A DNA stretch of 64,000 bases, taken from the NCBI GenBank assembly GCA_009859145.1, contig VRVR01000009.1, positions 310,001 through 374,000 on the forward strand, written 5' to 3'. The position numbers were made by a program, and so were the translations under genes. Below are positions 9,971-19,438 of this stretch, piece after piece. The DNA comes from Andalucia godoyi (taxonomy: Eukaryota > Discoba > Jakobea > Jakobida > Andaluciidae). A model generated the notes under the pieces. The model was not told where the DNA came from. It ran no database searches and was given only the letters and a program-made list of their open reading frames with translations. How positions within the stretch are numbered: position 1 is the first letter of the stretch; the number at the start of each line of letters is the position of its first letter.

Positions 9971-10480
9971 TCTTGGGATATTCCGAGGGAAAATGCTGAA
10001 GGCAGAAAAAGAACAATGAACAATGAACAATGAAGAAGAAGAAAAGACAACGCTCAAAGAAAAAAATAATAAAAGAATCTAGAGGGTGAACGCAGCACAA
10101 TTTCTCGGAGCGGTCTGTAAGAAGAAGCCAAAGGAAAAGAACCCAGAAGAAAGCCGAAGAAAGCTCGCTAATCAAATGACGTTTCGAATGCGAAGTCAGC
10201 GGCGGGAGCCACAATGACCTGACACACCCACGGGGCGACAGGGTGCCTTTTATGTTTTTACGACTGGCGATGTGGCGCGGAGGTGCTTTAAAAACACGCC
10301 ACAAAAAGAAAAGAAGCGGAGTGTCTGAGGACTCTTGGAAGCGTACGGTTTGTCTCGTTGCAGAGAAGATACGGCATGGAATGGCAGAGCGAATACAGCG
10401 TCCAAGTCTTGAAGGGATCCTTTCCCCCCCACAAGTTCATCATTATGACCAAATTGATCATTTCATACTTTTTATTATTA
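9971..10480. other. Intergenic: CCT-eta upstream region and Ubc9 3' flank
   Basis: The minus strand upstream of CCT-eta has a pyrimidine-rich tract (about 9999-10070, TTC/TTT repeats) ending in CTTCAG at 9996. ACATAAAAGG near 10243-10252 is a possible TATA element. A homopolymer of eight C occurs near 10423. No gene is seen. Confidence 0.4.
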
Positions 10481-10966
10481 TTACAATTCAGCAATGCTTG
10501 GTTTCCTTCGTTTTGCCTCTTCCTTGACTCTGGCTTCGTATCGTGTTTTATCGGACACGAAGAGCTTGTATGCTTCTTCTTGGGCAGGGTCTTTTGGATT
10601 TGGAGTGGTAAGCAGGTCTTGGATCCCGATTAGTATCTCGCGCACTGTGATGCTTTGCGCCCATCCCTTCTCTTCGTTGAGAATGGATAGACACACAGTG
10701 CCGGATGGAAACACATTTGGATGGAACAGTGGAGGCGAGAACCGGCATTTTGGAGGCTTGAGCGGATAGTCCTTTGGGAATTCAAGGACGAGCCGGTACT
10801 CTCCTCCTTCCCAAATTGTGCCAACACGACCCGGAATGCCGGCTTCCCACCGAAACAGATCGACTCCGCCATCAGGGAGTTTCGAGCATTTCGCCCAAAA
10901 ACCATGAGGATGATCTTTTCTCCAGTTGCTCCGTTCGTTTTTCAGTCTCTCCGTTGCAATCGACAT
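10481..10966 (-). CDS. UBC9: SUMO-conjugating enzyme E2 Ubc9
   Basis: E2 enzyme that accepts SUMO from the Aos1-Uba2 E1 and transfers it to substrate lysines. The 161-residue protein has the full UBC fold: N-terminal helix MSIATERLKNERSNWRKDHP, the Ubc9-typical PGRVGTIWEGGEYRLVLEFP, the PPKCRF strand, FHPNVFPSG and the catalytic cysteine at residue 92 in TVCLSIL. NEEKGWAQSITVREILIGIQ follows, with the N/D loop and Trp specific for SUMO E2s. The start at 10966 lies 12 nt after a strong CCCCCCCACAG acceptor-like sequence on the minus strand, hinting at a 5' UTR intron. Stop is TAA. The length is close to the human 158. Confidence 0.97.
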   Translation of the reverse strand: MSIATERLKNERSNWRKDHPHGFWAKCSKLPDGGVDLFRWEAGIPGRVGTIWEGGEYRLVLEFPKDYPLKPPKCRFSPPLFHPNVFPSGTVCLSILNEEKGWAQSITVREILIGIQDLLTTPNPKDPAQEEAYKLFVSDKTRYEARVKEEAKRRKPSIAEL

Positions 10967-11195
10967 TTTTACGCACAACTGTGGGGGGGCAAAACAATCA
11001 TATTTAAGTGCAATAATCGAGAAGCGAGAGCAAAGAAGCACTCAGGCTTTTTAAAAGCGTGACCTCGAGGACGAAAATGAGCATCGGCATGAGGGTAGCA
11101 TTGATCCCTTGATGCCAACCCCGACCACCGAAAAATAATAATAATAAAAGAAACTCATCTCCCCGCTCGCCAAAACATGAACCATTATTGATCAT

Positions 11196-11503
11196 TGGCT
11201 AAAGCTGTCACCAAAGACAGGTCCAAGCCACAAGCTGTTTTGTTTTTAATAATTACTCTTCAATGCAGACTGCTCTGCATCAAAGGGTCATCGCAACCAC
11301 GAGTTTCTTGGTTCTCGGTGTCTTCGGGCAGCGCCGGGCTTGCATTTGCTGAGAAGATCCCTCTTTGGAGCCATGGGATGTTTTGTCTCTGGTGAAAGGT
11401 GCTGCTTGAGGGTTCGATTATATAACACAAACTGAAAATAATAGTAAGAATAAAAAGTGAAGAGTGAAGAACGAAGAAATACTGGACTTGACTACGGTAG
11501 GAA
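11196..11503 (+). repeat. Dispersed 0.3-kb repeat, copy A
   Basis: First of three related sequences in this window (others at 19439-19753 minus and 33661-33962 plus). Shared blocks in order: GGCTAAAGCTGTCACCAAAG, GGTCATCGCAACCACGAG, GAAGATCCCTCTTTGGAGCC plus ATGGGATGTTTTGTCT, GGTGCTGCTTGAGGGTTCGA, an A-rich stretch, and GACTTGACTACGGTAGGAAC at the end. GGTTCGATT resembles a pol III box B, but no good box A lies at tRNA-like spacing. The copy precedes, and points towards, the two-exon gene at 11682. No clear target-site duplication or coding capacity. Confidence 0.8.
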
Positions 11504-11681
11504 CATCGCGTCCCTCCTCCGTAGGGTTAGATAAAGAAACGCCCGATATGATGTTGCTTGATGTCCACACACGCTATGGTCAATCGTGTTTTTTTCTTCT
11601 TTTGTCTTTTCTCCTGTTTTTCGCTTATTCGTTTGCCCTTCCGTGCGATTGATTGACAGACAGCACAGTGTGGCAGAAAAG

Positions 11682-12249
11682 ATGAAATCAAGTATGTAGT
11701 TTTTCTTCTCTCAATACAAAACAAAACAAAAGAAAACAAAAAAGAAAAGAAAAGAAAAGAAAAAAATACTGACGGATTGCATTTTTGAACGAACTGTTTC
11801 CAGAGAAGAAGCTCCGGCTGCAGAATCGAAAGCGAGAACAGCTGCACCAGGAAATTGAAGAGCGAAAAGAGAATGACATGGTGGACCTCATCTCGGCATT
11901 TGGCATTTCCGAGACCGCGAGAAAACCTCCGCTTCCACGAACGCGCATCAGCACGGATGCGTTTTCCCTCGAATCACTGCTTGGTATGAGGTTTGGCATG
12001 AATTCTATCAGTCTGTCGGGCGACGCACCTCGGTTTTCCGTTGGCTTGGAAGAAGATGCGGTGACCGGGAAAGAGACACCTGCTGCCGCAAAGGTGCAGA
12101 CATCAGCACCATCTTCGGCGCCGCGGGTGAAGAAACAGGAGTTGAAACGCGGGCAAAAGCAACGGCAGCGGGAGTCCGAGTCGAGAGCATCGGCCTATTT
12201 GGAGAAGCTCCAAAAGTCCGCTGGAAGACCAGACAAGAAAAGAAGATGA
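11682..12249 (+). CDS. Small basic protein, two exons (unknown, possibly nucleolar)
   Basis: The long frame starting near 11785 lacks an ATG. A first coding exon of only ten bases, ATGAAATCAA (11682-11691), followed by donor GTATGT and an acceptor TTTCCAG at 11797-11803, joins in frame to give a 151-residue protein beginning MKSKKKLRLQNRKREQLHQE. TACTGAC at 11768-11774 is a good branch-point candidate. The protein is Lys/Arg-rich at both ends (the C-terminus reads ...RVKKQELKRGQKQRQRESES and GRPDKKRR), with a less charged middle containing DLISAFGIS. This composition suits a ribosome-biogenesis or other nucleolar factor of the Slx9 kind, but no family is recognised. It ends only 11 bp from the convergent FAM184 stop. 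Confidence 0.65.
11692..11803 (+). other. Predicted intron, 112 nt
   Basis: Donor GTATGT, branch-point-like TACTGAC 30 nt before the end, and acceptor TTTCCAG. The interior is A/T-rich. Splicing restores an ATG-initiated frame that the downstream exon otherwise lacks. The donor is identical to that of the intron at 4618-4746. Confidence 0.7.
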
Positions 12250-12260
12250 CGCAGATTTGC

Positions 12261-15200
12261 TCAACTTCTTGTCCGGGTGGCCGACGAAGGCCGCCCCGGC
12301 CGTGATCGCGAGCCAGTCCCATCCAATGGCGGCAACTTCGCAGAGGATCCATTTTGAGACCCGCTGCTGGAATTCGACCCAGAGGATGCAGTCGACGACG
12401 CAGAATTCATGGCTTTTCGCTGTGCCGCCAAGGACCCCGTTGACATTGCTTGAGCTGGCGCCGAGTTTGATCCTTGTGAACTCTGCAAAGGGTTCATTAC
12501 CCCCACATTCGGAGAACGACCAAATGTTCGTTGGAACGTGTCTTCACGATTCTGCAATTCCAGCTTGTAAAACTGCATGTTTTCAACAGCTTTTCGCGCA
12601 ATTTTTTCCTGCTCCCGGCATTCGTGCTCCAAATGACGAATACGCTCTACATCCTCGGTTCTTGACTCTCGGTTCTCATACCGCAGCTCCAGTTCCATGA
12701 TCTTCTGCTCAAGAATAGCGTTCTTCTGATCCAAGGCTTCTGTTGCATGTTCGAACTCGTCTCGCATCTTTTCGGTGATATTCTTGTGCCGGTCTTCCAT
12801 TTTGGACAATCGAGCGGCACTCTCCCGTTCTTTTTCATGCACCAACTCTCGAGTTCGGTCCTCCATTTTCTCCATCGCAGCCGCATGGGATCCGCAAAGA
12901 TCCTTCTGGTCCTGCTCCAACTTCGATATCGTCTTTTGCAAGCCCACAGAAGAGGTCTCCATCGTCCGAAGATCACGTTGCAAGCCTTTAATAAAGTCTT
13001 CCTTGATTGCAAGCTGCTCCTCAAACTTTCTACGCTCGATGTCGGCGCTTGCGCGCAGAGAGTCTCCGAGATCTCTCAGCTGCACCTCGCGTAGGTTTTC
13101 AAGTTGAGCCCGCATGCTTTCAAGCTCCGCATTCAGCTTGGCAGCAGCAATGGTCTCCGCACTTCGAATTTCCTGCTGATGGGCGGATAACATGTCGTCC
13201 ATCCTTTTTTGATGCTCGGCGTCTTGGGATTCGCGTTTCCGGCGCTCCTTATCCTTGATGTCCTGCAGCTCGTTTGAATGCTGTTGGACCAGCTGCTCTT
13301 CTCTCATTTTCAATTGCTCTGCAAAGGATTCTTGCAGTCGTATCTTTTCTCGGTCCCAGGAAAGACTGCGATTCTGGCTAGAATTTTCCAAGTCTCGAAT
13401 GCGAGTCTCGAGAACTTCGATCTTGGTCGCATGTGCACGCCGCAATTCTTCGATTTCACGCTCGAATTCTGCTGCGCGACCCTCTAAAACGCGAGCATGC
13501 TCAATCTGTAAACCCGTCAGCTTTCGAGAATAGACATCTTGCTCATTCGCAATCTGTTGCTTCCAACTATGTTCCGCTTCATCGAGCTTCTTTGCATGCC
13601 CGACCTCTGCGTCATGCAGTTCCGCACGGAGAGCATCGATAGTGCCTTGCATCTTTTGTTGCAGATCGGAAATTTTCAAGTTTCCATCCAGAGACAACTG
13701 ATCTCGAACACTCCGGAGCTCTTCGCTGAATGCCTTCGTAGCATCTTCCATTTTCTTTTGCCATGCAGCTTCCAGCTGAGACTTTTCACTTGCGTGATCC
13801 TGTTTTTGTTTCTGAAGCGTCATTTCATGGGCCGATTCTGCATTGCTGAACCTCAACTTAAGTTCTGACAACTGCGACTGAAGTTCTGTGCTGGATTTCG
13901 AGCCCTCTGCTCTGGAACTCGCAAGGTCTGCTTCAAGGGCCGCTACTCTCGACTGTGACAACTGTAGGGAAGCTCGGCAGTCTGAAAAGTCCTTGTCAGT
14001 CTGTGCAAGCCGTCGCTTTAAAGATTCGACCTCTGCTTCGAATGATTGCCGTGCATTCTCAGCCGCATCCATCATCTCCTTCAGCAACGCCCGCTTCTCA
14101 TTCTCGAGCTTCCCGATTTTCTCGGACAACTCCTTGAACGAATCCCCAGAAGAGCTCTCCAGAGATTTGATCTTGTTCCGATATTCATCTTGCAAGCGGA
14201 GCTTTTCCTTGTCCCATTGCGACTGCTGGTCTGCGTTGTCCGCCTTCAACCGTTCAAGCGATTCCAACAGCTCAGCAACGCGCTGCTGCAGATCCTTGAC
14301 TGTCTGGCTGTGCTTCCTAGCAAGTGCATCCATTGAAGAATCTTGGGCTTTGCGCCATTCTAGTTCCAGCTGCTGAATGCGCTCCTCGTGAGCGAGAGAC
14401 GCTCGCTCCGCCTCCTTTCGGAGCCTAAGACATTCCGCTTCGGAAGACGCATATGCCTTCTGTGCATCTTGCAGGTCGAGACGCACAATCTTCAACTCGT
14501 TCACCAAGCGGGTATTCTCAGACGCGAGTTCTTCTTGCAACGACGAAGCCCCTGCTTGCAGCGACTTTGCCTGCATTCGTAGAGAGTCTATTTCCTGCAG
14601 TCGTGATTCAAGGAGATGCTTCAGCTCGCCCACCTTCACTTCGGACTCGGTCAATTTAGAGGCTCGTTGAAGAGACAGCTGGCGCTCTGCTTCAAGATCC
14701 AGCTGCATTCGGGTCATACTCTTTTCGTGCGACTGGGTCGCCTGCTCCAAAGCGGCTTTCATCTCAAGCCGGCATTTTCCAATGTCTAGTTTTGCAGCCT
14801 CCAGCTGCTCATGCAAGCGCTGTATTTCTGCTGTGTGTTCTTCAATAAGAGCGCGTTTCTGCCGTTGTTCGGACTCGAGATCATACTTGTGTTTGGAAAG
14901 CTGGTCCTGCAAGGCCTTATCAATCGCATCTCGCTGTCTTGCGACAAATTCCTTTTCGAGACGTTCCCTCTCATCTTCCCTGGTCTGCAGCTGCTGTGCA
15001 AGCATGTAGTTGTACTTCTCATTGTATTCTGTGACGATCTTTTTGAGCTCTTCTGCATGCTTCAGTTTGAGGGCTTCCAGCGCTTTCGACGCGTCTGTTC
15101 CCTTTGCAGAAGCTTCGCTGAAACCAGAAACCCGTTTCGAAAACTCTTCCTTCGCAGAATTCAGCATCTTTGACATGTCCAGCACTTTCCTCTCAAAATC

Positions 15201-15548
15201 GTTTTCCTTCAACGCTAACTGAGACTCCATCTGTCGCTTAAACTGTTCAAACTGCGAAAACGCCTCCTTCTTTTCCAGTGCAAACCGCTCCGACGCCAAG
15301 CGAAGAGCATCTTCCGTCTTCGCGGCAGACCTTGTTTTCTCAATGTCATTCTTGAAGGAATTGATCCGATTCGACGCGTCGCGCAGAATGTCTTCGATTT
15401 CAGATTCGTACGAATTCGTCAAATGATCCAATTCAAACTCGTGATCATCGTTGCGTGTGTTCAGTTGGTAAATCACCTTGGTTAATTGTGCGATCTTCTT
15501 GCACATTTTGTGATGCAAGTCCGGAAAAGGACCGGTACCTGAGCTCAT
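12261..15548 (-). CDS. FAM184: FAM184-family long coiled-coil protein
   Basis: 1,095-residue protein that is almost entirely heptad coiled coil. Both family-diagnostic ends are present. Near the N-terminus LHHKMCKKIAQLTKVIYQLN (from about residue 11) matches the conserved KMSKKIAQLTKVIYxLNTKN of animal FAM184A/B. Near the C-terminus FYKLELQNREDTFQRTFGRS and PNVGVMNPL match the conserved NRETNFNKVFNxSPxVGVxNPL motif. The tail is Ser/Gly/Arg-rich. FAM184 proteins are found in ciliated organisms; a cytoskeletal or ciliary scaffold role is a reasonable but unproven inference. The start at 15548 is an ATG just after ATTTTTCGTAG. Stop is TGA. No intron is visible across 3.3 kb. Confidence 0.9.
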   Translation of the reverse strand: MSSGTGPFPDLHHKMCKKIAQLTKVIYQLNTRNDDHEFELDHLTNSYESEIEDILRDASNRINSFKNDIEKTRSAAKTEDALRLASERFALEKKEAFSQFEQFKRQMESQLALKENDFERKVLDMSKMLNSAKEEFSKRVSGFSEASAKGTDASKALEALKLKHAEELKKIVTEYNEKYNYMLAQQLQTREDERERLEKEFVARQRDAIDKALQDQLSKHKYDLESEQRQKRALIEEHTAEIQRLHEQLEAAKLDIGKCRLEMKAALEQATQSHEKSMTRMQLDLEAERQLSLQRASKLTESEVKVGELKHLLESRLQEIDSLRMQAKSLQAGASSLQEELASENTRLVNELKIVRLDLQDAQKAYASSEAECLRLRKEAERASLAHEERIQQLELEWRKAQDSSMDALARKHSQTVKDLQQRVAELLESLERLKADNADQQSQWDKEKLRLQDEYRNKIKSLESSSGDSFKELSEKIGKLENEKRALLKEMMDAAENARQSFEAEVESLKRRLAQTDKDFSDCRASLQLSQSRVAALEADLASSRAEGSKSSTELQSQLSELKLRFSNAESAHEMTLQKQKQDHASEKSQLEAAWQKKMEDATKAFSEELRSVRDQLSLDGNLKISDLQQKMQGTIDALRAELHDAEVGHAKKLDEAEHSWKQQIANEQDVYSRKLTGLQIEHARVLEGRAAEFEREIEELRRAHATKIEVLETRIRDLENSSQNRSLSWDREKIRLQESFAEQLKMREEQLVQQHSNELQDIKDKERRKRESQDAEHQKRMDDMLSAHQQEIRSAETIAAAKLNAELESMRAQLENLREVQLRDLGDSLRASADIERRKFEEQLAIKEDFIKGLQRDLRTMETSSVGLQKTISKLEQDQKDLCGSHAAAMEKMEDRTRELVHEKERESAARLSKMEDRHKNITEKMRDEFEHATEALDQKNAILEQKIMELELRYENRESRTEDVERIRHLEHECREQEKIARKAVENMQFYKLELQNREDTFQRTFGRSPNVGVMNPLQSSQGSNSAPAQAMSTGSLAAQRKAMNSASSTASSGSNSSSGSQNGSSAKLPPLDGTGSRSRPGRPSSATRTRS

Positions 15549-15912
15549 CTACGAAAAATTCACAAACCACGAACACCGCGCTAATACTACAGATTCAAAA
15601 ACGGAAACCTCCAAGAAAGAAAAGGCTATTAAGGGAGAGAAACGCAAAAAAGAGAAAAATGACAAAAGCAATTACTACGAGTTCTGGATTGCGCTCACGA
15701 TAAACGTCAAATTCTTATTGGGTCCTGATTGGGGAACACTCAAAGGAAGGGGGAAAGAAAGCCAAGGAAGCCTTATTGCCCGTTATCAGCCTGTCTACAG
15801 CGACTTGATTTCACTTGAGGACTTTATTGCAACATTCGTTGCCTCACTCCGTCATTCGTATTTCATATTTTTCATTTTCGTTGTTCTGCCTGTCAACATC
15901 GACCTGCGCACA

Positions 15913-15982
<70 letters not shown>

Positions 15983-16043
15983 TGTTCTCAAAAAGATTGT
16001 CTGATAGTGGACTTGTGGTTTCACAGTTTGTTCCGGGCACACA
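15549..16043. promoter_or_regulatory. Divergent FAM184 / aspartic-protease intergenic region with (GA)n tract
   Basis: This 495-bp space separates two divergently transcribed genes and must hold both promoters. It contains about 31 GA units (15916-15978). Just before the protease ATG is GTGGTTTCACAG (ending at 16026), an acceptor-like sequence. No conserved open frame is seen. Confidence 0.5.
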
Positions 16044-17549
16044 ATGTCTTGTCAGGGAACAACAGCGCGCGCGGTACCGATCCGAGGTGGTTCGGGTTCT
16101 TTGGTGGTTCGATTATTAGGGTTCGTCATGGGTGTTGTTCTTTTTGGGTGCGTTTCCGCTGGTCACTTTCGTCAAGATGCTTCGGAGACTTATGCTGAAG
16201 AAAGTGAATCGTTTCGTCTGGACTACTTGGATTCATCGAGTCTGGAAGGCCAGGTTGCGGTTGATTTTATCCGCCTTGGTGGATGGTCTGCGCGAGCCAA
16301 GTTCGGTGCCGTGAAACGAAAGCGAGGAAATTGGGAAGCAGACGGCATTGCAGGATTCGGACTTCCGCAGGCATCTGATCCGCATATTCCTGTCCCTTTG
16401 ATGTTCGCTTTGGTAACGGAAAGTCGATTTTCCTCTTCCACCGCAGATGATGCATCCAGTTTGCAGCAGCTGAATAATGTGTTTTCTTTCAATTTCAACA
16501 AAACCGGCGGTGAGCTGCAAATCGGTGGAGCGCAGCTGCCACCGGACTATCCCCCTGCTGTCTATTTTGACTCTCTTCCTCTCAAATTCAAATACGGGAA
16601 GCCACAGTATCTTGCATATGCGCTTCCGGTAGATCGCATCCGGCTGGATTCGCATGAAATATTGGTTCTCAAGTCGGATCACTCGCGATTTCCAGGGATT
16701 TTGGATTCTGCGACTTCGTGCTTGATTTTGCCGTCAAATCCCCAAGCCGATGGATCCGCTTTTTCTGGCAAGTCTCCTTGGTCGCGATTTCAGTCTGCAT
16801 TGGAATCGTATGGTTCGCCGAGTCGCCTGCTGGACGCGAAACCTTCTATCTACGTCAGCGTACAAGGCTTTGAATTCCGGATTCCGTTTGATGAATTTGC
16901 ATCTGTCACGCCCAGCGGCACGGTTGACTTCTGTGTTTACAAGCTGGACACCGTGGATGAAATCTTGGTGCTGGGTGCTCCTTTTTATCGCTCTACATTT
17001 ATTGTTCATGACAATCGAGAAAGCGACCATCCTCGTATCGGACTGTCCCAAAAGGCTAGATCTGGAGCAGGTCTTGTGAATTCCCAGCGGTGGGTTTACC
17101 ATGAGGAAGTGTCTACGGGAATGAAGAAACTGGAGTTGCGTCGCCCATCTTTTCTGAGCGAAAGCCGTTCATTAGAAAATGGGAGACAGGGTCTTCCATT
17201 GGCTTTTCACGATGGCGCCGTCTCTGATATCGATCGGCCTCTGTCAAGGTTTTTATTTACCGAAAATGCCGTTATAATGTCTGACCGTGTTGCACTCGCG
17301 ACTTTGAGTCAAGATGTTTACACTGTTGAGCTCAGCATAGGCAATCCATCTCAGAGTGGGATCCATGTGATTGTCGACACGGGTTCATCGACACTAGCCA
17401 TTTTTCTGCAGGATCAGCCTGTCTGGGGTTATGTGGTTTCTGGAGTCCTTGTCGTAGCAGGTATTTTTGCTACGATTTTCTGTGTGCACTTTGTCTCTTC
17501 CAACTTTCGGAAGTGGTTCCTTGCAGGGGTTTCCGTTACTGATTTGTAG
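16044..17549 (+). CDS. Pepsin-like aspartic protease with circularly permuted order and C-terminal membrane anchor
   Basis: 501 residues. A hydrophobic segment at about residues 20-40 could act as a signal peptide. The first recognisable fold region (FRLDYLDSSSLEGQVAVDFI, then LGG) corresponds to the flap-side part of the pepsin N-lobe. DGIAGFG and ELQIGGAQ follow, then the C-lobe motif ILDSATSCLILP with Asp221, then ILVLGAPFYRSTFIVHDN, the usual end of a pepsin. The strand that normally opens a pepsin, VELSIGNPSQ...VIVDTGSSTLAIF with Asp445, comes last, immediately before a membrane helix at about 461-483. Pepsins normally place DTG first and DSG second. The C-lobe motif is DSA instead of D(T/S)G, so activity is uncertain. 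The order is seen directly; permutation is the interpretation. Stop TAG. Confidence 0.8.
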   Translation: MSCQGTTARAVPIRGGSGSLVVRLLGFVMGVVLFGCVSAGHFRQDASETYAEESESFRLDYLDSSSLEGQVAVDFIRLGGWSARAKFGAVKRKRGNWEADGIAGFGLPQASDPHIPVPLMFALVTESRFSSSTADDASSLQQLNNVFSFNFNKTGGELQIGGAQLPPDYPPAVYFDSLPLKFKYGKPQYLAYALPVDRIRLDSHEILVLKSDHSRFPGILDSATSCLILPSNPQADGSAFSGKSPWSRFQSALESYGSPSRLLDAKPSIYVSVQGFEFRIPFDEFASVTPSGTVDFCVYKLDTVDEILVLGAPFYRSTFIVHDNRESDHPRIGLSQKARSGAGLVNSQRWVYHEEVSTGMKKLELRRPSFLSESRSLENGRQGLPLAFHDGAVSDIDRPLSRFLFTENAVIMSDRVALATLSQDVYTVELSIGNPSQSGIHVIVDTGSSTLAIFLQDQPVWGYVVSGVLVVAGIFATIFCVHFVSSNFRKWFLAGVSVTDL

Positions 17550-18054
17550 TTTCGAGTTTACACCTGCGATACACTGCATGAATACTAATTGTCTCTAATT
17601 GGTACTGTTGCAATGTTGCATGAATAATCGATTCTCCGAATCAGTCGTCTAGGAAGCAGGGCCCTCAGTCACACAAGTGCATGCGCCCCGTGTTCTTCAT
17701 TTATATATATATATATAGCACACTCCATTCCAGTCGCGATCCATCACCGCTGCACACGCTGGATATCGGAGCACCTTAGCAGTTCCGTGCTCCCTCGCTC
17801 TTGTTCAGCAGTCTCTGGGCGGAATTGGAAGCGGCCCCATGACAGCATCTGGCGTGCAGTCTTGCATCGAATGCGACGTTGGTCACGACACGCCATGTTG
17901 GGCGTCTCAAGCTTCGGCAGCAATATACGGTATCATAGTTCGCGCAGAAAGCTCTCGAACGTTGGGGCGCTATTTGCGGAGTCGTTGGTAAGAAGAGCTA
18001 GCGAGACGGCATTTTATTTTTCAACCGTCTCTTCTCTTGCATCGATTTCGTGCG
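17550..18054. other. Intergenic: convergent protease / glycosyltransferase ends, (TA)n tract
   Basis: A TATATA run (17701-17717) is the most A/T-rich feature. A plus-strand open stretch from about 17854 to 18104 (reading MRRWSRHAMLGVSSFGSNI...) overlaps the end of the convergent glycosyltransferase gene. It has no recognisable domain. I do not call it a gene, but a small product driven from the TA-rich site cannot be excluded. Confidence 0.4.
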
Positions 18055-19215
18055 TCAGTTGCGCGGAACGCAGTGCTGTCCGCCCGGATGATGATATTGA
18101 ATGATGCCACTTAAACACTCAAACTGGTGTTCTGCGGCGAACAGTCCGACGTACGAACCCTTCAGCATGTGTTCCCCCCATCGATGGTTATACAGTCCCC
18201 CGGACTGTTCCATGAACTTCATATATTTCTGATAGTGCGGATGTGCGAAGAAGCTGAAACGGATGATGTCCGTGTTGCAGTTGTACACGACCCATCTTCG
18301 CCCTTTCGATGCAGAGTGCTCCGGGTACAAAAACTGGTCGAACCTTCGAATTGGGCGCCCGCAACTGTACGAAGGGTTTCGAAGATATGTGTCGAGTGCC
18401 TCTGAGAATGACAGCTGGCACGAGTCATCTCCAGTAAGGGCCACCGACCACACGGCGTCCCTTTTTGACATCCATTCAAAAACATCTTCTTTCGTGGGTC
18501 CCGTCAGCACTGCATCTGAGTCGATTCGCCATCCATATTCATAACTTTGCAGCTCTGGCACTTGGAATATCCTTTGTGCAAGAAAATGGCTCATCTGTAA
18601 ATAAGTCACGGGGTATTTCTCGCAGCCGTTAAATGAAGTCCTCGGCATCCGCGACTCGGGGCTGTAGCTTTCGAAATATCGGGAAACATCGACAAACGTG
18701 AATTCTCGGGATTTAATCGTGGAGTTCAGCCGCAATTTCAACTCATCAGACAGACCATAGTGAAAGATCATCACGTCGGCTGGAAATGGGTAATACTTGT
18801 TCACAGACTCTAACATGCGCAGACTTTCATGAACATGCTCGTCCTCGGATCCGATCAAAGAGTAGATCACACCCTTCTTTTCAGACCGCCGGCACACGCT
18901 CTCTTCTCGATCGTGCAAATGATCTCGCAGACACGATAATGGAACATCAGCGTTATCCGGTAAGCGAGCAGCATACTTTTGCGATGTATCCACAGCATAA
19001 GTGTAATTGCAAAAGTGTGCAATGTCTGGCGTGGTCAGCACCCCCGAAGCGCCAGGCGAAAATGAGACTACTACTGTAGTGCGCGTACTGGGCTCTGCAG
19101 GAACAACTGGACATGGCCGGAGAAACAGCACTCCAATGGAAATCAGTGCCAGCGAAACACCGATATAAAACAGAGTTCTCCCGTTGTTCACAACAATCGA
19201 AGAAGAAGCAGGCAT
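18055..19215 (-). CDS. GT15-like alpha-mannosyltransferase (KRE2/MNT1 type), type II membrane protein
   Basis: 386 residues: short cytosolic N-terminus, one signal-anchor helix at about 14-33, then a lumenal domain. Features typical of GT15 enzymes, Golgi alpha-1,2-mannosyltransferases that extend N- and O-glycans with GDP-mannose: GVIYSLIGSEDEHVHESLRM near the start, a DxD-type metal site YGWRIDSDA (Asp232/Asp234), a YNCNTDIIRF strand and GGLYNHRWGEHMLKG near the end, equivalent to the GGFYYERWGDAPVH region. Four or more cysteines flank the domain. The start at 19215 follows a long pyrimidine tract (19233-19290 on the minus strand) ending TTTAAAAACAG. The gene is downstream of, and co-directional with, repeat copy B. 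Substrate is inferred from the family. Confidence 0.8.
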   Translation of the reverse strand: MPASSSIVVNNGRTLFYIGVSLALISIGVLFLRPCPVVPAEPSTRTTVVVSFSPGASGVLTTPDIAHFCNYTYAVDTSQKYAARLPDNADVPLSCLRDHLHDREESVCRRSEKKGVIYSLIGSEDEHVHESLRMLESVNKYYPFPADVMIFHYGLSDELKLRLNSTIKSREFTFVDVSRYFESYSPESRMPRTSFNGCEKYPVTYLQMSHFLAQRIFQVPELQSYEYGWRIDSDAVLTGPTKEDVFEWMSKRDAVWSVALTGDDSCQLSFSEALDTYLRNPSYSCGRPIRRFDQFLYPEHSASKGRRWVVYNCNTDIIRFSFFAHPHYQKYMKFMEQSGGLYNHRWGEHMLKGSYVGLFAAEHQFECLSGIIQYHHPGGQHCVPRN

Positions 19216-19438
19216 AGCTCCACAACAATCCCTGTTTTTAAATAAAGAGAGAAAGAAAGAAAAAGAAAAAGAAAAGGAGAAACGCCCCAACGGACTCGGA
19301 CAAACGCCACCAAACACTCCTCCAAAAAATAAATAAATATATATAATAACAAGCACCACTTCGTAGTGAACAAAAGATCTCAGTGCTATACTTGAGACTG
19401 CAATGTTGGTGGTGATACACGCGCTTGACAGCATTTTC

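Noticed and set aside
11196-11503. Repeat as spliced-leader RNA, U1 snRNA or tRNA-derived gene
   Set aside because: The donor-like GTAAG is at the very end of similarity with no conserved RNA after it, no Sm site was found, CTTACC on the reverse strand lacks other U1 features, and box B alone (GGTTCGATT) has no box A at the right distance.
12008-15009. Many plus-strand frames opposite the FAM184 gene
   Set aside because: Antisense shadows of a codon-biased coiled coil; no domain content.
15916-15978. (GA)n tract as a CRISPR-like or regulatory array
   Set aside because: A plain dinucleotide microsatellite with no spacers; no CRISPR or cas gene is expected in this eukaryotic DNA and none is seen.
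17787-18104. 105-codon plus-strand frame after the TA-rich tract
   Set aside because: It begins with GTG, lacks any motif and overlaps the glycosyltransferase 3' end.
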